Below are positions 1-7,970 of a DNA stretch of 22,988 nt, in pieces. The position numbers were made by a program, and so were the translations under genes. The first letter of the stretch is position 1. Every line of letters begins with the position of its first letter. This DNA is from DATAPE01 sp036265345. GTDB taxonomy: Bacteria > Actinomycetota > CADDZG01 > WHSQ01. The notes under the pieces are model-generated. The model did not search any database and was not told the origin of the DNA. It saw only the letters and a list, made by a program, of their open reading frames with translations. Location of the stretch: the NCBI GenBank assembly GCA_036265345.1, contig DATAPE010000309.1, positions 1 through 22,988 of the forward strand, given 5' to 3'.

Positions 1-1
1 T

Positions 2-2158
2 CAGACCGCGGTGTGCTGCATGGTCGACACCTTCCGCGCCCGGATGGCGATAAGAGAGGTGGGCAAGGCGCTCGCTCTGCCTGCGGAAGAGATCGATCTG
101 GTCGCCAAGGCGTTCCCGAGGATCGCCGCGCGCAACATCCCTGATGCCATCGAGCGCCTGCCGGAACTGGCCGGCAGCAACCTGCGGGCCGGCCAATTGG
201 AGCAGCTGTTCGAGCTGTGCCTCGGGATCGATGGCTTCCCCAGGCATCTGGCGTTGCATCCTTCGGGAGTGATCCTGTCGTCATCGGATCTCGCCGAGCG
301 TGTTCCGATGCAGGAGTCTTTCCAGGGATTCAGGATGCTCCAGGCAGACAAGCACGACGTCGAACACCTGGGGCTGACCAAGCTCGATGTCCTGGGTGTG
401 CGGATGTTTTCTGCGATCGCTCACGCTCACGACGAGATCGTGCGCATCTCCGGCAAGGACATCCACTTCGAAGACCTGCCGCGCGATGACGAGGCAACGT
501 TCGAGCTGATCCGCACCTCACGGACCTTGGGTTGCTTCCAGATCGAGTCTCCGGGTCAGCGCGAGCTGCTGGCTCGTTTCCAACCCAACCGCTTCGAGGA
601 CCTCATCATCGACATCTCGCTGTTCCGTCCCGGCCCGGTCAAGTCCGACATGGTGTCGCCGTTCCTCGACCGCCGCCACGGGTTCCAGGAGGTGCGGTAT
701 CCGCACGAGAAGCTGGCGCCGATCCTCCGTGAGACCGGGGGCGTGGTCGTCTATCACGAGCAACTGATCCGGTGCATCGCAGCGGTCACCGGATGTTCGC
801 TCGACGACGCCGATTACGTGCGCCGGCACCTCGAGCCGGAGGCGGTTACGGAAGGTGTCTCCGCGCCCATCGGGATCACACCGCCCGACGAGGGGATCGG
901 CACGTGGTTCAAAGCCCGGGCGGTGGTCAACGGGTTCACCCAGCCGCAAGCCGATGCGATCTGGACGGAGGTCTTTGCCTTCGCATCGTTCGGGTTCTGC
1001 AAATCACACGCCGCGGCCTTCGCTCTGCCCACCTATATATCGGCGTGGCTGAAGACCCACTATCCCGCCGAGTTCGTAGCCGGGGTCCTGACCCACGACC
1101 CGGGCATGTATCCGAGGCGATTCATAGTCGCCGACGCCCGCCAGATGGGCATCCCGATCCTCCCCATAGACATCAACAAGTCCGACGCGGTCTACCGAGT
1201 CGAATCCTTTGCAAGCTCTGTTATCTCTGGGGTCGATTCTCGACCACCGAATCCGGATAAGGGCGTGCGGCTCGCACTGTCGGAGGTGCGCGATATCTCC
1301 GAGGCCGAGATCGCCTCGATCGTGACGGCCAGGGGGGCCGGACCGTTCAGCTCGCTCGAGGATCTCTGGCGCAGGACCGAGCTATCCCAACCGGTCCTCG
1401 AGAACCTCGTGCACGTCGGCGCTCTCGATGCGATCGAGGGCCGGTCGCGCCACGAGCTGTTGTGGCGCGTGATCGAGCTCGGCTCGGAGCCGAAGCTGAT
1501 CCCGGGCGAGCAGCTCCAGCTCGGGCTCGACGACCCGATCCGGCAGAGCTTGCCGGAGCTGCCTCGTTACAGCGACTTCGAAGAGACCGAGGCCGAGCTC
1601 GAGATCTCCGGGATCGACGCCCGTCGCCACGTCATGGCTCTCTACGCGCCGCTGCTCGCCGAGATCGGCTGCGTCGACTCCGACGGACTGAAGGGATGCC
1701 GCAATCGGGCCGAGGTGTGGGTGGCGGGAGTGAAGGTGGCATCCCAGACGCCTGCGATCCGCTCCGGCCAGCGGATCATCTTCGTCACGCTTGATGAGCT
1801 CGCCGGGCCTATCGACATCACCGTGTTCGAGCGGGTGCAACCTCGCTGCGCTCGCACCGTCTTCCACTCATGGCTGCAGCTGGTCCGGGGCGAGGTTCGC
1901 AAGCGCGGCGGTGCCTCTTTCATACACACCACCGACCGCCGCAACGTAGGGATCACGGTAGTGGCCGAGGAGGTGTTCGATCTCGCCGAGCTGGCTCAAG
2001 ACCGTAACGCCGGTATCAGCCTGATCGAAGCCTTGGAGCGGCAGCGGCGCAAACAGCAACTCCTCGATCCGGGGGCCGCGGTCGCCAGTGGAGGCGGTGG
2101 CGACCTGCAACCCGCGGCCCGGCTGTGGCACGCGAGCGGCGGCTCGGCCGGCCGCTAA
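2..2158 (+). CDS. dnaE2: DNA polymerase III alpha subunit, DnaE2/ImuC (error-prone) type, 3' part
   Basis: This is the C-terminal ~718 residues of a C-family DNA polymerase. The frame is open at the left edge, so about 430 residues (PHP domain and first palm aspartates) should lie upstream, judged against E. coli DnaE. The stretch VDTFRARMAIREVGKAL is the usual palm-region block. The third catalytic aspartate lies in LTKLDVLG (codon 386-388). GCFQIESPGQRELL and ASFGFCKSHAAAFALPTY are fingers-region motifs, and the ESPGQR form is more like DnaE2 than replicative DnaE1. A helix-hairpin-helix region (FSSLEDLWRR), an OB-fold and the tail LWHASGGSAGR follow; I recall this tail from actinobacterial DnaE2 proteins. 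DnaE2 carries out error-prone translesion synthesis, and a dinB gene 1.1 kb downstream fits that role. The DnaE family is certain. The DnaE2 assignment is from motif memory and could be wrong. Confidence 0.9.
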   Translation, partial: QTAVCCMVDTFRARMAIREVGKALALPAEEIDLVAKAFPRIAARNIPDAIERLPELAGSNLRAGQLEQLFELCLGIDGFPRHLALHPSGVILSSSDLAERVPMQESFQGFRMLQADKHDVEHLGLTKLDVLGVRMFSAIAHAHDEIVRISGKDIHFEDLPRDDEATFELIRTSRTLGCFQIESPGQRELLARFQPNRFEDLIIDISLFRPGPVKSDMVSPFLDRRHGFQEVRYPHEKLAPILRETGGVVVYHEQLIRCIAAVTGCSLDDADYVRRHLEPEAVTEGVSAPIGITPPDEGIGTWFKARAVVNGFTQPQADAIWTEVFAFASFGFCKSHAAAFALPTYISAWLKTHYPAEFVAGVLTHDPGMYPRRFIVADARQMGIPILPIDINKSDAVYRVESFASSVISGVDSRPPNPDKGVRLALSEVRDISEAEIASIVTARGAGPFSSLEDLWRRTELSQPVLENLVHVGALDAIEGRSRHELLWRVIELGSEPKLIPGEQLQLGLDDPIRQSLPELPRYSDFEETEAELEISGIDARRHVMALYAPLLAEIGCVDSDGLKGCRNRAEVWVAGVKVASQTPAIRSGQRIIFVTLDELAGPIDITVFERVQPRCARTVFHSWLQLVRGEVRKRGGASFIHTTDRRNVGITVVAEEVFDLAELAQDRNAGISLIEALERQRRKQQLLDPGAAVASGGGGDLQPAARLWHASGGSAGR

Positions 2159-2215
2159 CTACCCGATTTCGTGGTCGTGCACCACACCTATGCGTGGCAG
2201 AGCTCGCAAAACCGG

Positions 2216-3256
2216 TTAGCGGCGGCGGGACTCCGGGGTCATCCAAGGTTCCTGCCAGCCCCGGTCGGCACTCTCGACTACCGCGCCTGGCTCCACGACT
2301 CCGTCGATCGCATCGAGCGTGTCCCCATCCAGTCGGACGTCGGCGGCCCCCATCAGATCCTGGAGCTGGTCCATCGTGCGGGGGCCGATGATCGCCGAGG
2401 TAACGGCGGGGTGGGCCAGCGTGAACGCGACCGCCATGTGCGCGAGCTTGACGCCTGCCTTGTCGGCGATGACGTCGAGGTCTTCGACAAGATCGAGCTT
2501 TCGTTGGTTGCCGGGGCGGGACTGATCGAAGCGGGCCGCGACCCCGGTGCCCCAGCGCGTAGCCCGCGTGGCGCGGGAATCCTCGGGCACGTCCTGGTCC
2601 CGCCGGTACTTGCCGGCCAGCCATCCCCCGGCCAGTGGACTCCACACGATCACGCCCATGCCGAGCCGCTCGGTCACCGGGAAGACGTCGCGCTCGACAT
2701 GGCGCACAAAGATCGAATAGGGAGGCTGCTCGCAAGCAAACCGGACCAGGCCCCGGCGCTGGCTCACCGCATGGGCGGCCACCATCATCCAGCCGGGGAA
2801 GGTCGAGGTTCCGACGTAGCGAACCTTTCCCTGCCGCACGAGGTCGTCCAGCGCTTCCAGGGTCTCCTGGATATCGGTATCGGTGTCGTCCCGGTGCAGC
2901 TGGTAGAGGTCGATGTAGTCGGTTCCCAGCCGGCGGAGGCTGTTCTCGACCTCCTGCATGATCCAGCGGCGCGAGTTCCCACTGCGGTTCGGGCCCTCGC
3001 CCATCTGTCCGTGCACCTTGGTGGCAAGCACCACGTCATCCCTGCGCCCGGCGAGGGCCTTGCCCACGATCTCCTCCGACTCGCCCTGCGCGTAGACATC
3101 GGCCGTGTCTACGAAGTTGATCCCTCCATCGAGAGCGGCGTGGATGATGCGGATGCAGTCGTCGTGATCGGGGTTCCCCCACGCGCCGAACATCATGGCC
3201 CCCAGGCAATGTGTGCTGACCTTGACGCCGGTCCGACCAAGGTTGCGGTACTCCAC
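2216..3256 (-). CDS. aldo/keto reductase
   Basis: This 346-residue protein is a complete NADPH-dependent aldo/keto reductase with a TIM-barrel fold. The N-terminus (YRNLGRTGVKVS) is typical of the family. All four catalytic residues are visible: D50 and Y55 in NFVDTADVYAQGESE, K80 in LATKVHG, and H121 in YQLHRDD. SPLAGGWLAGKY and the C-terminal AIIGPRTMDQL are cofactor-binding stretches. The start is GTG at 3256, preceded on its strand by GGAAGGGAG about 5 nt away. It faces dnaE2 tail to tail with a 57-bp gap and is divergent from dinB with only 32 bp between start codons, so the two promoters must be very close or overlap coding sequence. The substrate cannot be read from sequence. It separates the two polymerase genes and has no evident role in repair. 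Confidence 0.95.
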   Translation of the reverse strand: MEYRNLGRTGVKVSTHCLGAMMFGAWGNPDHDDCIRIIHAALDGGINFVDTADVYAQGESEEIVGKALAGRRDDVVLATKVHGQMGEGPNRSGNSRRWIMQEVENSLRRLGTDYIDLYQLHRDDTDTDIQETLEALDDLVRQGKVRYVGTSTFPGWMMVAAHAVSQRRGLVRFACEQPPYSIFVRHVERDVFPVTERLGMGVIVWSPLAGGWLAGKYRRDQDVPEDSRATRATRWGTGVAARFDQSRPGNQRKLDLVEDLDVIADKAGVKLAHMAVAFTLAHPAVTSAIIGPRTMDQLQDLMGAADVRLDGDTLDAIDGVVEPGAVVESADRGWQEPWMTPESRRR

Positions 3257-3288
3257 TGCAGCTCCCTTCCAGGCGTAACGTAGAAGCG

Positions 3289-4476
3289 ATGGTCCCAGAG
3301 CCCATTCTGCACGTCGACATGGATGCTTTCTACGCGTCGGTCGAGACGATCAAGGATCCGTCACTCAAAGGCCGGCCCGTGATCGTCGGGGGCCGGGGGA
3401 GCCGGGGCGTCGTGACCTCGGCGTCCTATGAGGCCCGCGCCTTCGGGGTGTCGTCGGCCATGCCCGTGGTACGCGCGCGCCGGCTCTGCCCCCACGGTGT
3501 GTTCGTGCCGAACGATTTCTCGAGCTACCAGGATTTCTCTGATCGGATCCGCGAGGTGTTCACCTCTTTCACTCCGCTGGTAGAGCCGCTGAGTTTGGAT
3601 GAGGCGTTCCTCGACATCTCCGGATCGGTGCGATTGTTCGGCACCTCCTTGCAGATCGCCCAGCAGATCAAGCGGGCTATCTCGGAACTCGGGCTGGGTT
3701 GCACGGTCGGTGTTGCACCCAACAAATTCCTGGCGAAGCTTGCGTCGGCGTGGGCCAAGCCCGACGGGTTGCTCGTGGTTCCCGCCGACGACGTATTGAG
3801 CTTCCTGCACCCGCTTCCTGTATCGGCGCTATGGGGAGTGGGGCCGCAGACCGGTGAAACCCTGCAGCGCCTCGGGATGAAGACGGTAGGAGACCTGGCA
3901 CATCTGTCCCGGCGCACCCTCGAACGAGCGCTCGGCGAATCCCTGGGCGCGCACCTCCACGCCCTCGCCAACGGAGTCGATCAACGCCCTGTCATCGTGG
4001 ACGAGCCGTCGAAGTCGGTGGGCTCGGAAGAGACTTACGAGCACGACCTCGACTCCACGGGGCAGGTGCTGCGAGAGCTGCTGCGCCTGGCCGACCGCAC
4101 CGCGGGGCGCCTCCGCACCAAAGGCCTGTGCGGCAGGACGGTCACGATCAAGATCAGGTTCTCGAACTTCAAGACCATCACCCGGTCCCGGACCCTGGCC
4201 TGCGAGGTGGATACCGCCGCCGAGATCTACGAGGTCGCAAAGGACCTGTACGAGCGGCTGCATCCCGACCGGCCCCGCATCCGGCTGGTCGGGGTCAGCA
4301 TCTCGGCCCTCGCCGCCGGGCCCCCGAGGCACCAGCTGGATCTGCTCAGCGATGTTGCCGGGGGCCGGGCCGCGGATGTCCGGCGACGCGACGTCGCCCA
4401 CGCGGTCGACTCCATCCGGAGCCGGTTCGGGGACAGCTCGGTCGCTCCCGCAACCCTGATGCGGGGCCAGGAGTGA
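3289..4476 (+). CDS. dinB: DNA polymerase IV (Y-family translesion polymerase)
   Basis: A 395-residue Y-family polymerase that copies past damaged template bases. HVDMDAFYASVE (residues 8-19) carries catalytic D10, and SLDEAFLDISG carries D104 and E105. GCTVGVAPNKFLAKLAS is the conserved palm helix, WGVGPQTGETLQRLGMKTVGDL the thumb helix-hairpin-helix, and the rest the little finger. Q349-L-D-L-L353 matches the beta-clamp binding motif, so it probably works at the sliding clamp. The start is ATG at 3289. The Shine-Dalgarno is weak, and TAACGT at 3276-3281 could be a -10 for a leaderless message. The C-terminal segment SIRSRFGDSSVAP is repeated in DNA immediately after the stop. No SOS box is visible in the 32 bp upstream. 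It is a likely functional partner of the DnaE2-type polymerase upstream. Confidence 0.96.
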   Translation: MVPEPILHVDMDAFYASVETIKDPSLKGRPVIVGGRGSRGVVTSASYEARAFGVSSAMPVVRARRLCPHGVFVPNDFSSYQDFSDRIREVFTSFTPLVEPLSLDEAFLDISGSVRLFGTSLQIAQQIKRAISELGLGCTVGVAPNKFLAKLASAWAKPDGLLVVPADDVLSFLHPLPVSALWGVGPQTGETLQRLGMKTVGDLAHLSRRTLERALGESLGAHLHALANGVDQRPVIVDEPSKSVGSEETYEHDLDSTGQVLRELLRLADRTAGRLRTKGLCGRTVTIKIRFSNFKTITRSRTLACEVDTAAEIYEVAKDLYERLHPDRPRIRLVGVSISALAAGPPRHQLDLLSDVAGGRAADVRRRDVAHAVDSIRSRFGDSSVAPATLMRGQE

Positions 4477-4547
4477 AGCCATCCGGAGCCGGTTCGGGGG
4501 CAGCTCGGTCGCTCGGACAAACCCCGGACACGGGCCCAGGAGTGAAG
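4412..4547 (+). repeat. tandem duplication of the dinB 3' end (units of 67 and 69 bp)
   Basis: Unit 1 is 4412-4478 and contains the last dinB codons and the TGA stop (4474-4476). Unit 2 is 4479-4547 and abuts it. The first ~36 bases of each unit (CCATCCGGAGCCGGTTCGGG onward) match with one difference, and both end in CCAGGAGTGAAG. The middle has diverged. Unit 2 could still encode AIRSRFGGSSVAR, a copy of the DinB tail, but has no start codon and lies beyond the stop in a shifted frame. This looks like an old tandem duplication. Confidence 0.85.
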
Positions 4548-4614
4548 CTGGGGGACCCTTCGCGGTGTAGGAATGCATCGGGACACTCAGTGGTTCCGCT
4601 AACTGCACTACCTC

Positions 4615-4620
4615 TATAGA
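4615..4620 (+). promoter_or_regulatory. candidate -10 element (TATAGA) for the DUF3040 gene, leaderless
   Basis: TATAGA, continuing as TATAGAAT, lies 5 nt before the GTG at 4626. Transcription would begin about 6-8 nt after the hexamer, which puts the 5' end at or next to the start codon. No Shine-Dalgarno is present, which agrees with a leaderless message, common in actinobacteria. A -35 is not convincing; the best is TGGTTC near 4591. Confidence 0.55.
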
Positions 4621-4625
4621 ATCGA

Positions 4626-5000
4626 GTGACAGTGCCTCTATCCGACAGCGAACAGCGGATACTCGAGGAGATCGAGAAGAATCTCTACGCGGATGATCCC
4701 GCGTTCGCTCGGGGCGTAAAGCGCAAGGCGCCTCGGTTCGCGGAGTTCCACCGGCTCCGGCTCGGCGTCCTCACGCTGATAGCCGGATGTGGCCTGCTTC
4801 TGTGGTTCTTCTTCTCACCCAACCTGATCCTCGGCGTCCTCGCGTTCGCTGCGATGGTCGCCGGCATCGTTTTTGCGATGCGCTCGTTGTGGGGCCTTGC
4901 GATCACCGGACGACGCCGGGGCCCCGGCCTCAAAGAGCGCACGAGCTCCACGGTTCGCCAATGGGAAGAGCGTTTCCGCAACCGTTACAAAAAGCTCTAG
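4626..5000 (+). CDS. DUF3040 family small membrane protein
   Basis: A 124-residue protein matching the actinobacterial DUF3040 family. The N-terminus PLSDSEQRILEEIEKNLYADDPAFARGV is the family's signature acidic start. Two membrane segments follow at about 45-63 and 67-86, then a basic, arginine-rich cytoplasmic tail (GRRRGPGLKERTSS, RFRNRYKKL). The molecular function is unknown. Members are often near dinB or the mraZ/division cluster, as here. GTG 4626 was chosen because of the -10 element 5 nt before it; GTG 4632 would give MPLSDSEQ, the more usual family N-terminus, and is a real alternative. The gene is monocistronic as far as can be seen. Confidence 0.85.
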   Translation: MTVPLSDSEQRILEEIEKNLYADDPAFARGVKRKAPRFAEFHRLRLGVLTLIAGCGLLLWFFFSPNLILGVLAFAAMVAGIVFAMRSLWGLAITGRRRGPGLKERTSSTVRQWEERFRNRYKKL

Positions 5001-5009
5001 ACCACGCGC

Positions 5010-5027
5010 CAACGACTGCAGTCGTTG
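5010..5027. repeat. 18-bp perfect palindrome just after the DUF3040 gene
   Basis: CAACGACTGCAGTCGTTG reads the same on both strands. It begins 10 bp after the DUF3040 stop and lies about 70 bp before the putative MerR-gene promoter. It has no central loop and no T-run, so it is not an ordinary terminator. A dimeric regulator site is as plausible as a weak hairpin. Confidence 0.7.
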
Positions 5028-5080
5028 CATCCGGCTGCAGAAAATCTCTGTGATCAATCTCGTTTATTGCTGAATCTCAC

Positions 5081-5110
5081 TTGCCGGGCCGTTGCCGCGC
5101 GCGCTAGATT
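5081..5110 (+). promoter_or_regulatory. candidate promoter of the MerR-type gene
   Basis: TTGCCG (5081-5086) and TAGATT (5105-5110) are spaced by 18 bp. This would give a 5' leader of about 90 nt before ATG 5208. MerR regulators often act at promoters with long spacers (19-20 bp); 18 bp is near normal, so autoregulation by untwisting is not specifically indicated. Confidence 0.45.
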
Positions 5111-5207
5111 CATCCCTTGCTTTCGTGACCGAAAATCCCGCTTCGCCTGAACTCCCCGAACCGCACACATTCAATCGCCACTTTGACTTGGAGGTCATCG
5201 CTCCTAC

Positions 5208-5726
5208 ATGGAGGGATTTACTGCCGACCAGGCATGCCGTTTTACCGGCTGCACTCCGCATCAACTCCGCTACTGGGATCGCATCCGGCTGGTTAAGCCG
5301 ACGGTTCAAGGAACGCGCGGCCGCCCCGGTGTGCGGCGTCTCTACTCCTTCCGGGATCTCGTCGCGCTGAAGGTCGTGCGGTCGCTGCTGGACGGCGGCA
5401 TGAGCCTGCAGCGTGTGCGGAAGGCGTACGAATATCTGCGCAAGAAGGGCGATCTCGAAGAGCATCTGTCCGAGGTGAAGCTGGTGACCGACGGCCAGAG
5501 CATCTTCAAGGTGGCAGCATCCGAGGGCGAGTTGATCGACGCTCTGAAAGAGGGCCAGATGGCGTTCTTCATGTGCATCGAGGGTCTTGCCCAGGGCCTG
5601 CAGACGCGAGGGGCCGACTATCTCTACGACCGGGCGGAGTTCATCTCCGCGCTGCGTGAAGCGGAGTCGGGCCTCGAGCCCGAGCTGAACCCCGATTCGA
5701 GAGAGAGGCTACGGGCGACGCGCTAG
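5208..5726 (+). CDS. MerR-family transcriptional regulator
   Basis: A 172-residue DNA-binding protein. The N-terminal winged helix-turn-helix is of MerR type: FTADQACRFTGCTPHQLRYWDRIRLVKP (residues 4-31) is the classic pair of helices with the RYWD block, followed by a wing ending in RRLYSFRDLVALKVVRSLLDGGMSLQRVRKA. The C-terminal half (from ~85) has no metal-binding cysteine pattern and no effector domain I recognise. The start is ATG 5208; GGAGGT lies about 12 nt upstream, longer than usual, but no better start is in frame. The stop overlaps the convergent transglutaminase gene by 18 nt. The target and signal are unknown. Confidence 0.88.
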   Translation: MEGFTADQACRFTGCTPHQLRYWDRIRLVKPTVQGTRGRPGVRRLYSFRDLVALKVVRSLLDGGMSLQRVRKAYEYLRKKGDLEEHLSEVKLVTDGQSIFKVAASEGELIDALKEGQMAFFMCIEGLAQGLQTRGADYLYDRAEFISALREAESGLEPELNPDSRERLRATR

Positions 5727-7970
5727 CGTCTTCGGGGAGAACAGTCGTTCTGCCCTATCCCACCAGGACGCGTTCGACCACAGATCTACCCTCAACTGGC
5801 GCACCAGTCGCCGGGCCTCCTCGGCGTCGGGATCGGCGATCCCAGCTGGCGAATACTCCGCCCTCTCGTAGATGTGGGCGAGGCCGAGGGCGGCTTTGGC
5901 GGTCAGCTTCTTGCTGGTGACGAGCCGATCGACGTAGGCACCGGCCGATTCCGAGGGCGCCCTGGCGTCGGCAAGCTCCGTCGCCTCGTCCTCGAAGTGA
6001 GCGAACGCAGCCTCTGCCACATCCTGGGCCCCCCCGGCGCGTGAATACCGAAGAGCGGTCCGCACCGCCTTGAGCACGGGGATGGCGAGGAGCACGAGCA
6101 GCGCAACGATGATCAGCGTCCGCCCGAAACGGGCAAACTCCCGTTCCCATTCCGGGCGGCCAGTTCGCACCCGTGAGCGCCGGGGGACGAAGGGACCACC
6201 GGACGCCCCCGTGCGTGCGTCGAGGTTCGCCTTGTCGAGCTGGCCGCGTGGGTTGACCCTCGGAGCTCCCCGCCCGCGCGAGCCCCCGGGGCCCCCACCA
6301 GGTCCGCTCGTTGACGGGACCCTGCTGTAGGAAGGAACTGCAGCGGCGAGCCGCGGTGTCGGCTCGAACCTCAACCATCCGTAGTCCCTGAAATAGACCT
6401 CGGGCCAGGCGTGCGCATCCAGCCCGCGCACCACGAACGTGTGGGTCGCCGGATTCTCAGTACCGGGCAAGAACCCGACAGCGATGCGGGTCGGGAACCC
6501 CTCGATCCGGGCGAGCACGGTGAACGCGGTGGCGAATTGCTGGCAGTAGCCCGCCTTGGTCTGGGTGAGGAACTCCGTCAGATAGTCGGAGCTCGCCTTC
6601 GGCTGGACGTGGACGCTGTAGCGGAAGCGCCGGAGGTGCCGCTGGATCGCCAGGAGCTTGTCCAGGGGGGTGTTGGCGCCTGCGGTCCATTCGTGAGCGA
6701 GGTCGCGGACGGTTTGAGAAAGCTTGTCCGGCAGCTGGAGATAAACCGCGCCCGGATCTCCTACGTGGTCGGCCTGCACGTCGTTGTAGCTGGCCTTCGT
6801 GACCGAAGAGTTCACCTGATAGGTGAAGCCTGGATGGGCGGCGTTCTGCAACTCGAGGTCGCCGTTGGCTGGATCGGACAGAAGCGTCACGGGACCCGGC
6901 AGCCTGATGGCCGTGGGATTGACCGCGGCAGGAAGAAACCGCGTCTCCAGGTTGGTCAAGGTGATCGATTGCGTGACGGTGTGGGTGCCCAGGAGAGGGG
7001 CGTGGGTCAGGTGGATGATCCCCGGCGGATCGTTGACCGGGCGACTCGGGGTTGAGGCCGCGCTCCAGCTGGTGCCGTCGAACGCCGCCAGAGTCTGCAG
7101 CCGCCAGTAAGACGCGGTCTTCGACTTGACCTTCAACAGCTCTTGGTTCGTCTGGTTGAGCAGCGTGGGTGCTATCGACACCAAGGGGTCGATGGTCGAG
7201 ACGCCGCCGGTTCCCCCCACCCCGTTTCCATGACCGGTGCCGTTCCTCCAGTCGATCAAGCCGTGACCCAAGGGGAGCAGGAGCGGCGTTATGAACACGC
7301 CCGCCACGCACCAAGTCGCCATCCGACGAGCGAGCGAGCCCGTGATCTCGGGAGGCGGCTCCTCGGGGTGACCGGGCCAGGTTGGCACCCACCGGCCCCA
7401 CGAGCGGAGGCGGTTGGAGGACTCGAGGCCCCAGAAGGTCAGCAGGAGCGCGAGGAAAGCCGCGACCAGAACGGGAGCGGCGGTTCCTGTGCCCACCACG
7501 AGCACGAGGGAGAACAGGGCGATGCAGGGGAGTGCGGCGAGGAGCGGGCGTTGCCACCGGAAGGCCGCGGTTTCACCGATCGCCGCAGCGATCCACATGC
7601 CGACCACCACCATCAAGACATAGCCCGGGCGAACGGGGGCCGGCGCCACGTCAGAGCTGCTGCGCTGAGCGGCTACCGCCACGAAGTGCCCCAATCGCCT
7701 GAGCGTGTCCAGCGTGGGGAGGCCGTAGAGGGTGGCGGATGCCGCGAACACGAGGCAGACGTACCAGAACAGCGCGACCCCCGACAGCACCAAGCTGAGC
7801 GCTGCTCCGCGGCCCAAACGGCGCGTCGCGACCGCGATGCCCCCGGCGAGGAACATTCCCAGCAGCGTCGGGCCGGGGTATTCGCCGCCACGGAACACCT
7901 CGGCAAAGGTCCACAAGGTGAAGGCAAGAAGGGCGGCGAGTCCTAGGCGAGCTCTGGCTTCCGTTCCCAT
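5709..7970 (-). CDS. TgpA-like transglutaminase membrane protein (DUF3488-type N-terminus)
   Basis: A 753-residue membrane protein with about six N-terminal transmembrane segments within residues 1-240, an extracytoplasmic transglutaminase-like domain, one more membrane helix near 615-637, and a cytoplasmic C-terminal region resembling DUF4129. The catalytic cysteine is C476 in KAGYCQQFATAFTVLAR and the histidine is H520 in DAHAWPEVYF. The third triad position is E536 in RFEPTP, a form I recall from actinobacterial members. The family is linked to envelope maintenance, but substrates are not established. The start is ATG 7970, preceded by a perfect GGAGGTGA 6 nt away. It overlaps the DUF58 gene by 28 nt, so it is the last gene of the moxR operon. 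Confidence 0.93.
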   Translation of the reverse strand: MGTEARARLGLAALLAFTLWTFAEVFRGGEYPGPTLLGMFLAGGIAVATRRLGRGAALSLVLSGVALFWYVCLVFAASATLYGLPTLDTLRRLGHFVAVAAQRSSSDVAPAPVRPGYVLMVVVGMWIAAAIGETAAFRWQRPLLAALPCIALFSLVLVVGTGTAAPVLVAAFLALLLTFWGLESSNRLRSWGRWVPTWPGHPEEPPPEITGSLARRMATWCVAGVFITPLLLPLGHGLIDWRNGTGHGNGVGGTGGVSTIDPLVSIAPTLLNQTNQELLKVKSKTASYWRLQTLAAFDGTSWSAASTPSRPVNDPPGIIHLTHAPLLGTHTVTQSITLTNLETRFLPAAVNPTAIRLPGPVTLLSDPANGDLELQNAAHPGFTYQVNSSVTKASYNDVQADHVGDPGAVYLQLPDKLSQTVRDLAHEWTAGANTPLDKLLAIQRHLRRFRYSVHVQPKASSDYLTEFLTQTKAGYCQQFATAFTVLARIEGFPTRIAVGFLPGTENPATHTFVVRGLDAHAWPEVYFRDYGWLRFEPTPRLAAAVPSYSRVPSTSGPGGGPGGSRGRGAPRVNPRGQLDKANLDARTGASGGPFVPRRSRVRTGRPEWEREFARFGRTLIIVALLVLLAIPVLKAVRTALRYSRAGGAQDVAEAAFAHFEDEATELADARAPSESAGAYVDRLVTSKKLTAKAALGLAHIYERAEYSPAGIADPDAEEARRLVRQLRVDLWSNASWWDRAERLFSPKTLARRP

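Noticed and set aside
2171..3283. 370-residue forward open frame antisense to the aldo/keto reductase
   Set aside because: The reverse-strand reductase has all catalytic residues in place; the forward frame has none.
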